Under the pieces are notes generated by a model. It ran no database searches. It was not told the origin of the DNA and was given only the letters and a program-made list of their open reading frames with translations. Shown here in pieces: positions 1 to 5,686 of a stretch of DNA of 16,992 nt (position 1 is its first letter; the number at the start of each line of letters is the position of its first letter). Origin of the DNA: an uncultured Gemmatimonadota bacterium (GTDB taxonomy: Bacteria; Gemmatimonadota; Gemmatimonadetes; Gemmatimonadales; GWC2-71-9); contig CALGOK010000047.1 in assembly GCA_937961295.1 (NCBI GenBank), positions 1 to 16,992 of the forward strand, given 5' to 3'. The translations under genes were made by a program, and so were the position numbers.

Positions 1-526
1 GCGCAGGGGAGTAGGTCACCCGTGCGCGGCCTCCCTCCTGGACCACCTGCTCGAGATCGAGCTGGGAGATGTCCCCAGCGTCGAGCCGGCGGCGCGCGAA
101 CGTGCGGATCGAGTCGGCGAGGCGGACCTGCTCCGCGGCCAGCAGTTCGGTCGCATCCGCCGCGAGCGCGGCGTGAAAGGCCCGACGCACCTCGCGGCCC
201 AGCTCGGCGAGCACCTGTTGCGAGTCGGCGACCGCGCGGTTGACCAGCGCGCGGCCGACGCCGCGCGCCGCACCGCGCTGCACGATCCAGTCGATCGGCT
301 GGGTCACCGTCAGCTTGTTGGTCGGTGAGGATGCATCGTGCTCGAACTGCACGAGCGGGTTGGGAACCAGCGCGAGGGCTCGGGATTCACCCCGCGCCAG
401 ATCGACCAGGGCCGCCACTCCGGCAGCGGTGCCGCGAGCCGCCCGGGCATGGACCAGCGCCCCCTCGAGGGTGAGGGTGTCGGCGGGGGCCTGCGAATGG
501 AGAAGCGCCAGCAGGAGTGGAAACAT
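1..526 (-). CDS. TolC/CzcC-family outer-membrane efflux protein, N-terminal part (cut by window edge)
   Basis: Reading the minus strand from an ATG at 526 gives an open frame of 175 codons running off the window. It starts MFPLLLALLHSQAPADTLTL, a short signal peptide followed by the typical 'LTLEGAL' opening of TolC-family proteins. Further on come VPNPLVQFEHDA (the 'NP' segment before the first beta strand) and LAAEQVRLADS followed by RRLDAGDISQLDLEQ. The last is the 'G-(D/E)-(I/V)-S-x-L-D' signature of the periplasmic helical hairpin in the family. GAGGG lies about 5 nt before the ATG. The family forms trimeric outer-membrane ducts for RND or ABC efflux pumps. The partner genes would lie beyond the window edge; the exporter operon at 7690-11957 lacks its own TolC, but linkage to it is only a guess. 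The upstream gap (527-660) has no gene; TATCTT at 578-573 on this strand is a possible -10 box without a convincing -35. Confidence 0.85.
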   Translation of the reverse strand, partial: MFPLLLALLHSQAPADTLTLEGALVHARAARGTAAGVAALVDLARGESRALALVPNPLVQFEHDASSPTNKLTVTQPIDWIVQRGAARGVGRALVNRAVADSQQVLAELGREVRRAFHAALAADATELLAAEQVRLADSIRTFARRRLDAGDISQLDLEQVVQEGGRARVTYSPA

Positions 527-660
527 CGGCACCCTCAGCGGAGTGACCAGTCATCCCTGCACTGCCCAGCGGAAGATAGCACGAATTCCGCGGTCGATCC
601 CGACCCGGCCGGTCCTGGCGCTCGCCGGTTCCTGGTGAAGGTGTCGTACTGGCTAAATCG

Positions 661-740
661 GTGAAGGGTGAACGGTAAAGAGTGAAGGGGAGGGGGACTC
701 CATCTCGGAGCTGCCCTCCCCTTCACCGTTCATCACTCAC
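661..740 (-). repeat. Heptad-built inverted repeat after the CsbD gene (GTGAAGG class)
   Basis: Two arms face each other across a loop at 695-713. The left arm (661-694) is four 7-bp units, GTGAAGG, GTGAACG, GTAAAGA and GTGAAGG, then a GGAGGG cap. The right arm (714-740), read on the other strand, is three units, GTGAGTG, ATGAACG and GTGAAGG, then the same cap. The inner 13 bp (682-694 with 714-726) pair perfectly; the outer units pair only if one heptad of the left arm is looped out. It begins 33 nt after the CsbD stop codon, so it probably acts as that gene's 3'-end hairpin. There is no strong U-tract after it. Confidence 0.75.
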
Positions 741-773
741 GACATTCCGCCGTGCGGAACGATCGTGGCGCCG

Positions 774-1079
774 CTACTTGGCGCCGGCCTTCTCGCGTTG
801 CGACGAACTCGGACTCGACGCCTGCGGCGAGGTGTGGCTCGATGCCGACGCGGCCTCGCGGCCGGACGGGCCGAACTCCTTGGTCATCCGCGACTCGAAT
901 TCGCGGACCTCCTCCTCGACCTTGTCACGCGCCTGGCCGTACTTCTCCTGGAGCGTGCCGATCAGCTGGTCGCGCTTGCCGGCAATCTTGTCGAGGTCGT
1001 CGTCGGTCAACTTGCCCCAGCGCTCACGGATCTTGCCCTTGAGCTGGGTCCACTGACCGGAAAGGATGTCGCGGTTCAT
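774..1079 (-). CDS. CsbD-family (UPF0337) general stress protein
   Basis: A 101-residue protein opening MNRDILSGQWTQLKGKIRE. It carries the family core 'W-x-Q-L-K-G-K-(I/V)-(R/K)-E-x-W-G-K-L-T-D-D-D' and the following 'I-x-G-K-R-D-Q-L-I-G-x-L-Q-E-K-Y-G' in residues 1-50. CsbD proteins are small, soluble, highly charged proteins induced by general stress in many bacteria; their biochemical role is unknown. The usual length is about 60-70 residues; this one adds an acidic helix (DKVEEEVREFESRM) and a disordered Ser/Ala/Pro-rich tail (about 72-101). GGGAG lies about 6 nt before the ATG and fixes the start. It is monocistronic: a hairpin follows it and 148 bp of non-coding DNA separates it from the next repeat upstream. 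I could not identify a stress promoter. Confidence 0.93.
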   Translation of the reverse strand: MNRDILSGQWTQLKGKIRERWGKLTDDDLDKIAGKRDQLIGTLQEKYGQARDKVEEEVREFESRMTKEFGPSGREAASASSHTSPQASSPSSSQREKAGAK

Positions 1080-1227
1080 GAAATCTCCCGCGTTGAATTC
1101 ACGGAGGGAGCGCCGCGCAGAGGCAGCGTCGTGCGCGAACGCCCGACGACGGGGAAACCGGCGATCGTGCCGCCGGATGTCCCGCCTTCATGAGTGGTGA
1201 CGAGCAAGTGTCGAGATCTTGCACAGT

Positions 1228-1293
1228 GCGACAATGCGAAGGGCGAAGGGCGGAAGAATCGCGCGCTTCGCCCCTCGCCCCTCGCGATGTCGC
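1228..1293 (-). repeat. Heptad-built inverted repeat after the aldehyde dehydrogenase gene (GCGARGG class)
   Basis: The arms at 1228-1256 and 1266-1293 flank a 9-nt loop. Each arm starts at its outer end with an 8-nt cap (GCGACAAT or GCGACATC) followed by 7-bp units of the form GCGARGG (GCGAAGG on the left, GCGAGGG on the right). Pairing is near-complete with G-T type mismatches. The stop-proximal arm lies 7 nt after the ALDH stop codon (1303-1301). No other gene occupies 1080-1300. Confidence 0.8.
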
Positions 1294-1300
1294 CCCGCCG

Positions 1301-3697
1301 TCAGGCGCCGTACGGCACCCAGATGTTCTTGACCTGCGTGGCGTGGCGCAGGAACAGCGCTCCCTCGCCCTGCGACGGAACGTGCCAGTCGCGCAGCGTC
1401 CAGTCGCCCCAGGTGCGCTTCATGTTCCCGGTGGAGAGCTTTTCCGCCTCGGTCACCTCGTCGCGCGTGCCGTGCACCCACACGGCGTCGACGTCATCGT
1501 GGCCGGCGAGCGGAGCAAGCAGCTCGCTGCGGTGTCCGGTGACGATGTTCACCACGCCGCCGGGAACATCCGACGTCTCGAGCACCTGGTAGAGGTCGGT
1601 GGCGAGGAGCGGGAACCGCTCCGAGGGGATCGCCACCACGGCGTTGCCCATCGCCGCCGCCGGCAGCACCAGCGAGACGAACGCCAGCAGCGGCGCCTCG
1701 TCGGGGGCCACGATGCCGATCACCCCGATCGGCTCGGGCATCGCGAGCGTGACGTTGCGCATCGGCGTGTGGTGCACCGCACCGTCGTACTTGTCCGCCC
1801 ACGCCGCCCAGGTGAAGCAACGCGCGATCGCCGCAGCGACTTCCCCTCGCCCGTCCTCGCCAGTGCGCTGCCGCAGCAGCTCGGCACACTCCAGCTCGCG
1901 CGCGGCGAGGTTCTCGCCGAGGTAGTAGAGCACCTGCGATCGGTTGTGGGCGGTGGCGCGCTGCCAGCCGGGCTGCGCCTTGTGCGCCGCCTCGACGGCG
2001 TTGCGGATGTCCTTGCGGTTGCCGCGGCCCACCTCGCCCGCGCGGGTTCCGTCCTGCGCCAGGACGTCGAGGGCGTAGCCCGAATCGGGCCGCGCCTGCT
2101 TCCCGCCGACGTAGAGCTTGGGCGTGCGGTCGATGGGGGGGAGGTTGGCTGCCGCGCCGCGGAGCGGCGCGGCTGATGGCGTCGCTGCTCGACCCGGATC
2201 AACCGCGCCGCTCCGCGGCGCGGCAGCGGGTTCGGGGCGGACTTCCTTGAGATACTCGTAGAGCCCCTCCCGGCCGCCCTCGCGCCCGTAGCCGCTCTCG
2301 CGGTAGCCGCCGAAGCCGCTGGCGGCGTCGAAGGCGTTGGTGCAGTTGACCCACACCGTGCCGGCCTTGATCCGCGGCGCCGCGTCGAGCGCGAGGTTGA
2401 GGTTTTCGCTCCACACGCTCGCCGCGAGGCCGTAGCGGGTGTTGTTGGCGAGCTCCACCGCCTCGTCGGGGGTGCGGAAGGTCATCAGCACCACCACCGG
2501 GCCGAAGATCTCCTCCTGCGCGATCACCGCTGCCGGCGAGACGTTGGTGAAGAGCGTCGGCGGGTAGAAGAGCCCCTCCTGCGGCACGCTCCACGACGGC
2601 TGCCAGCACGTGGCGCCCTCGGTCTTCCCCTGCTCCACCAGCGCGCTGATCCGCTCGAGCTGCACCGGGGCCACGATGGCGCCGATGTCGACCGCCTTGT
2701 CGAGCGGCGAGCCGACGCGAAGCTTCTCCATCCGCGCGCGCAGCTTGGCCACCAGCGCCTCCGCAACCGACTCGGCCACCAGGATGCGCGATCCCGCGCA
2801 GCACACCTGCCCCTGGTTGAACCAGATTGCGTCGACCACGCCCTCGACGACGCTGTCGAGGTCGGCGTCGTCGAACACCACGAACGGCGACTTCCCGCCG
2901 AGCTCGAGCGTGAGCTTCTTCCCCGAGCCGGCGGTGGCGGCGCGGATCGCGCGGCCCACGTCGGTCGATCCCGTGAAGGCGATCTTGTCGATGTCGGGAT
3001 GGGCGACCATGGCCTGCCCGGTGCGGCCGTCGCCGGTGATGATGTTCACCACCCCCGGCGGCAGCCCCAGCTCGCGCAGCATGTCGGCGAAGCAGAGCGC
3101 GGTGAGCGGCGTGTACTCGGCCGGCTTGAGCACCACCGTGTTCCCCGCGGCGAGGGCGGGCGCGATCTTCCACGCCAGCATCAGCAGCGGGAAGTTCCAC
3201 GGGATGATCTGGCCCGCCACGCCCACGGCGGTCGTGCCGGGAAACTCCGACTCCAGCAGCTGGGCCCAGCCGGCGTGGTGCGCGAAGTGGCGCGCCACCA
3301 GCGGGATGTCGATGTCGCGCGACTCGCGGATCGGCTTGCCGTTGTCGAGCGACTCCAGCACCGCGAAGAGCCGCGAGCGCCGCTGGATCCCGCGCGAGAT
3401 GGCGTACAGCCAGCGCGCCCGGCCGTGCGGACCCAGCGCCTGCCAGCCGGGAAGCGCCGCGCGCGCCGCCGCCACGGCGGCATCGACATCGGCGTCGCTC
3501 GCCTGCGTCACCAGGGCCAGCTCGGCCCCGGTGGCCGGGTCGCGCACGGTGAACGTGTCGCCCGGCTCGCCCCACGCGCCATTGACGTACAGCCCGAACC
3601 GGCGGCCGTGCGCGTCGAGCCACTCGCGCGCTGGCGCGGCGGACTCCGGTGCGGGACCCCAGGCGAGGGATTCGAAGGCGGTCTTCACATCCGTCAT
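1301..3697 (-). CDS. Two-domain ALDH16-type aldehyde dehydrogenase
   Basis: A 798-residue NAD(P)-dependent aldehyde dehydrogenase with two ALDH modules. Module 1 (about 30-485) has PWNFP (166-170), KPAE (191-194), FTGST (241-245), the general base Glu265 in LELGGK and catalytic Cys299 in FNQGQVCC. Module 2 (about 525-798) keeps Rossmann-like blocks (EPIGVIGIVAPDEAPLLAFV, VPGGVVNIVTG) but has no GQxC cysteine. It ends ATQVKNIWVPYGA. This active-plus-pseudo-domain layout and the C-terminal 'HATxVKNIWVPYG' are hallmarks of the ALDH16 family. The start is the ATG at 3697 with GAGG 7 nt upstream; an earlier in-frame ATG at 3763 would translate the neighbouring repeat. It follows deoC by 84 bp on the same strand, so oxidation of acetaldehyde from DeoC is a reasonable inference. 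The Ala/Pro-rich linker (about 488-525) is encoded by a palindrome pair (2148-2227). Confidence 0.93.
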   Translation of the reverse strand: MTDVKTAFESLAWGPAPESAAPAREWLDAHGRRFGLYVNGAWGEPGDTFTVRDPATGAELALVTQASDADVDAAVAAARAALPGWQALGPHGRARWLYAISRGIQRRSRLFAVLESLDNGKPIRESRDIDIPLVARHFAHHAGWAQLLESEFPGTTAVGVAGQIIPWNFPLLMLAWKIAPALAAGNTVVLKPAEYTPLTALCFADMLRELGLPPGVVNIITGDGRTGQAMVAHPDIDKIAFTGSTDVGRAIRAATAGSGKKLTLELGGKSPFVVFDDADLDSVVEGVVDAIWFNQGQVCCAGSRILVAESVAEALVAKLRARMEKLRVGSPLDKAVDIGAIVAPVQLERISALVEQGKTEGATCWQPSWSVPQEGLFYPPTLFTNVSPAAVIAQEEIFGPVVVLMTFRTPDEAVELANNTRYGLAASVWSENLNLALDAAPRIKAGTVWVNCTNAFDAASGFGGYRESGYGREGGREGLYEYLKEVRPEPAAAPRSGAVDPGRAATPSAAPLRGAAANLPPIDRTPKLYVGGKQARPDSGYALDVLAQDGTRAGEVGRGNRKDIRNAVEAAHKAQPGWQRATAHNRSQVLYYLGENLAARELECAELLRQRTGEDGRGEVAAAIARCFTWAAWADKYDGAVHHTPMRNVTLAMPEPIGVIGIVAPDEAPLLAFVSLVLPAAAMGNAVVAIPSERFPLLATDLYQVLETSDVPGGVVNIVTGHRSELLAPLAGHDDVDAVWVHGTRDEVTEAEKLSTGNMKRTWGDWTLRDWHVPSQGEGALFLRHATQVKNIWVPYGA
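2148..2227. repeat. Perfect 25-bp inverted repeat inside the ALDH16 inter-domain linker
   Basis: Positions 2148-2172 and 2203-2227 are exact reverse complements separated by 30 bp. Each arm itself contains a 21-bp palindrome made of CCGCGCCGC, a 3-nt centre (TCC or GGA) and GCGGCGCGG. The DNA lies in frame inside the dehydrogenase gene and encodes the low-complexity linker (residues about 491-517, with APRSGA and SAAPLRGAA), so either side stays open. Confidence 0.85.
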
Positions 3698-3720
3698 CAG
3701 CTCAGCCTCTGCAGGTGCAC

Positions 3721-3780
3721 GCGACAGGCGACGAGCGAAGGGCGAGGGGCTCCCCTCGCGCATCGCCCCTCGCGCGTCGC
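3721..3780 (-). repeat. Heptad-built inverted repeat between deoC and the ALDH16 gene
   Basis: The left arm (3721-3749) is four 7-bp units all starting GCGA (GCGACAG, GCGACGA, GCGAAGG, GCGAGGG). The right arm (3752-3780), read on the other strand, is GCGACGC, GCGAGGG, GCGATGC and GCGAGGG. About 23 of 29 positions pair, and the loop is only CT (3750-3751). It starts 1 nt after the deoC stop codon (3784-3782) and ends 23 nt before the ALDH start codon, so it could act as terminator, attenuator or processing site between the two genes. Confidence 0.78.
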
Positions 3781-3781
3781 G

Positions 3782-4816
3782 TCATCCCATGGGATGCCGG
3801 TGCGCGGCGGAGTATCTCCCCGTCGCGTGATGCTCGAGCTGCCGCTCGATGTCGGTAAGCAGCGAGCTGGCGCCGAAGCGGAACAGGTCGGGCTGGGTCC
3901 AGCGGTCGCCGAGCTCCTCCTTCATCATCGCCAGCCAGTCGAGCGACTGCTTGGCGGTGCGGATCCCGCCCGCCGGCTTGAAGCCGACCCATTGCCCGCT
4001 CCGCTCGTGCCAGGCCCGGATCGCGCGCGCCATCACGATGCCCACCGGCAGCGTGGCGTTCACCGGCTCCTTGCCGGTGCTGGTCTTGATGAAGTCGGCG
4101 CCGGCCATCATCGCCACCAGCGAGGCGCGCGCCACGTCGGTGAGCGTGGCGAGTTCGCCGGTGGCGAGGATCGCCTTCATGTGCGCGTGGCCGCACGCCT
4201 CTCGGAACGCCTGCACCTCGTCGTAGAGCGCCTGCCAGTTGCCGGTCAGCACGTGCGCGCGGGTGATCACGATGTCGATCTCCTCCGCCCCCGCGGCCAC
4301 CGACGCGCCGATCTCTGCCAGCCGCGACTCGAACGGCGAGAGTCCCGCCGGGAAGCCGGTGCTCACGGCCGCGACCGGGATGCCGCTGCCCTCGAGCGCC
4401 TCGACCGCGGTCTCGACGAAGGCGTGGTAGACACACACCGCCGCGACCTGCACCGGCACCCCGCCCATCCCGAGCTGATCGAGCAGGTCCTCGCGCACCG
4501 GCCGCCGCGCCTTGGCACAGAGCCGTCGCACCCGGCCCGGCGTGTCGTCGCCCTGCAGCGTGGTGAGGTCCATCAGCGTCACGGCGCGCAGCAGCCAGCC
4601 GGCCTGCCACGCCGTCTTGATGCTCCGCCGGGTGGGGATGGTGGCCGAGCGCCGCTCGACGGCGCTGCGGTTGACCCGGACCGAGCGGACCCAGGCCAGG
4701 TCGAGCGGACCGCCGGTGTTGCGCGGCAACCTCCCCAGCGCCGGCGGCTCGGCCGTCGGCACGTACTCCACCTCGCTGCCGGGGCGCCCCTGGCGCACCG
4801 AAGTCGTTCGTGTCAC
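3782..4816 (-). CDS. deoC: Deoxyribose-phosphate aldolase, animal-like subfamily
   Basis: A 344-residue class I aldolase cleaving 2-deoxyribose 5-phosphate to acetaldehyde and glyceraldehyde 3-phosphate in nucleoside catabolism. Visible motifs are DLTTLQGDDT (83-92), VCVYHAFV (127-134), STGFPAG (152-158), EIDIVI with Asp181, KAILATGEL (214-222), ADFIKTSTGKE with Schiff-base Lys244, GFKPAGGIR with Lys280, and FRFGASSLL (312-320). By comparison with E. coli DeoC these are the Asp102, Lys167 and Lys201 equivalents. It is about 90 residues longer than E. coli DeoC. The terminal ATGRYSAAHRHPMG and the LTTLQGDDT block match the animal DERA type. The start is GTG at 4816, overlapping the rhomboid TGA as GTGA, with GGAGG about 9 nt upstream; an ATG at 4840 lies too far inside the rhomboid gene. 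It is translationally coupled to rhomboid and followed by the ALDH16 gene. Confidence 0.95.
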   Translation of the reverse strand: MTRTTSVRQGRPGSEVEYVPTAEPPALGRLPRNTGGPLDLAWVRSVRVNRSAVERRSATIPTRRSIKTAWQAGWLLRAVTLMDLTTLQGDDTPGRVRRLCAKARRPVREDLLDQLGMGGVPVQVAAVCVYHAFVETAVEALEGSGIPVAAVSTGFPAGLSPFESRLAEIGASVAAGAEEIDIVITRAHVLTGNWQALYDEVQAFREACGHAHMKAILATGELATLTDVARASLVAMMAGADFIKTSTGKEPVNATLPVGIVMARAIRAWHERSGQWVGFKPAGGIRTAKQSLDWLAMMKEELGDRWTQPDLFRFGASSLLTDIERQLEHHATGRYSAAHRHPMG

Positions 4817-5571
4817 CGCAGATACCCTCCATGGGCCCACGCCCGCGCCGCGAGCAGTTCAGCCCGCCGCTCCAGCAACCGCGGATCGCGGAACCCGAAT
4901 ATGAGCACCGTGCCCGCCACAAAGCCACCGATGTGGGCCCAGAACGCCACTCCGCCCACCTCGCCCAACCCGGTGCCGGCGAGCTGCAGCAGGAACCAGT
5001 AGCCGAGCATCACCCACGCCGGCACCGCCACCCGGAAGAAGAGGATCACCAGCACCACCAGGGTGTGGATCCGCACCCGGGGGTAGAGGATGGCGTAGGC
5101 GCCCATCACGCCGCTGATGGCACCGCTCGCTCCCACCATCGGCACCGGCGAACCCGGATCGACGGTGACCTGCGCGACCGCGGCGGCCACGCCGCAGAGC
5201 AGGTAGAACGCGGCGAAGCGGCCGTGCCCCATCGCATCCTCGACATTGTTCCCGAAGACCCAGAGGAACCACATGTTGCCGAGGAGGTGGAGCCAGCCGC
5301 CGTGCAGGAACATCGAGGTGACCAGGGTGCGCCACGGCGTCCCCGGCTCGACCACGCACGCCATCCGGCGGCCCACCGGAATCGCGTACCCCTCGGGGAG
5401 CCGGCCGACGAGGTCGCCGGGGATCAGCCCGAGCTCGCACACCGACCGCGCCAGCGCGGTCTCGCTCCCCATTCCCTGCACCAGGAACCAGACCACCAGG
5501 TTGGCCGCGATGAACCCCACCGTGACCACCGGGGTGAGGACGGACGGGTTCTCGTCACGGTAGGGGAACAT
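4813..5571 (-). CDS. Rhomboid-family intramembrane serine protease
   Basis: A 252-residue integral membrane protein that starts MFPYRDENPS, the usual opening of bacterial rhomboids. It contains FLHGGWLHLLGNMWFL (88-103, with His90, His95 and oxyanion Asn99), the nucleophile Ser149 in VGASGAISGVMGAY, and the catalytic His213 in FWAHIGGFVAG. About six hydrophobic segments are visible (near 14-33, 95-107, 117-135, 145-163, 168-195 and 206-226). Rhomboids cleave single-pass membrane proteins within the bilayer; the substrate here is unknown. There is no clear ribosome-binding site. TAGATT at 5586-5581 could be a -10 box placing the transcript start only a few nt before the ATG, so a near-leaderless mRNA is possible. 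The stop codon overlaps the deoC start by 4 bp, so the two are probably one transcript, although no functional link is evident. Confidence 0.94.
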   Translation of the reverse strand: MFPYRDENPSVLTPVVTVGFIAANLVVWFLVQGMGSETALARSVCELGLIPGDLVGRLPEGYAIPVGRRMACVVEPGTPWRTLVTSMFLHGGWLHLLGNMWFLWVFGNNVEDAMGHGRFAAFYLLCGVAAAVAQVTVDPGSPVPMVGASGAISGVMGAYAILYPRVRIHTLVVLVILFFRVAVPAWVMLGYWFLLQLAGTGLGEVGGVAFWAHIGGFVAGTVLIFGFRDPRLLERRAELLAARAWAHGGYLR

Positions 5572-5586
5572 GTCGGTTTGAATCTA

Positions 5587-5609
5587 CTGCCTGCGGGAGG
5601 GGCAGGCAG
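5587..5609. repeat. Short perfect hairpin upstream of the rhomboid gene
   Basis: CTGCCTGC (5587-5594) and GCAGGCAG (5602-5609) are perfect complements with a 7-nt loop. It sits just outside the tentative -10 box of the rhomboid-deoC operon and directly adjoins the outer cap of the heptad repeat at 5609. It could be an operator or an mRNA hairpin at the end of the multicopper oxidase transcript; there is no further evidence. Confidence 0.45.
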
Positions 5610-5686
5610 CGACAATGCGAAGCGCGAAGGGCGAGGGGCGAGGTGAGCTTTCTTGGCCCTTCGCCCTCCGCCCCTCGCGATGTCGC
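5609..5686 (-). repeat. Heptad-built inverted repeat after the multicopper oxidase gene (GCGARGG class)
   Basis: The outer caps are GCGACAAT (5609) and, on the other strand, GCGACATC (ending at 5686). They are followed by 7-bp units of GCGARGG type (GCGAAGC, GCGAAGG and GCGAGGG on the left; GCGAGGG, GCGGAGG and GCGAAGG on the right). Thirty positions pair imperfectly around an 18-nt loop (5639-5656). The stop-proximal arm overlaps the last base of the oxidase TAG codon (5688-5686), so the stop codon merges with the repeat as TAGCGACA. Confidence 0.8.

Noticed and set aside
661..740. Classical Rho-independent terminator after the CsbD gene
   Set aside because: The hairpin is present but no U-tract follows on the transcript strand, so I list it as a repeat with possible 3'-end function.
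3698..3763. 22-residue N-terminal extension of the aldehyde dehydrogenase (ATG at 3763)
   Set aside because: It would be translated from the heptad repeat region; the ATG at 3697 has a ribosome-binding site and gives a normal ALDH N-terminus.
4817..4840. ATG start for deoC at 4840
   Set aside because: It lies 28 bp inside the rhomboid gene and includes the GGAGG that serves the GTG at 4816; the GTGA overlap is the usual coupling arrangement.
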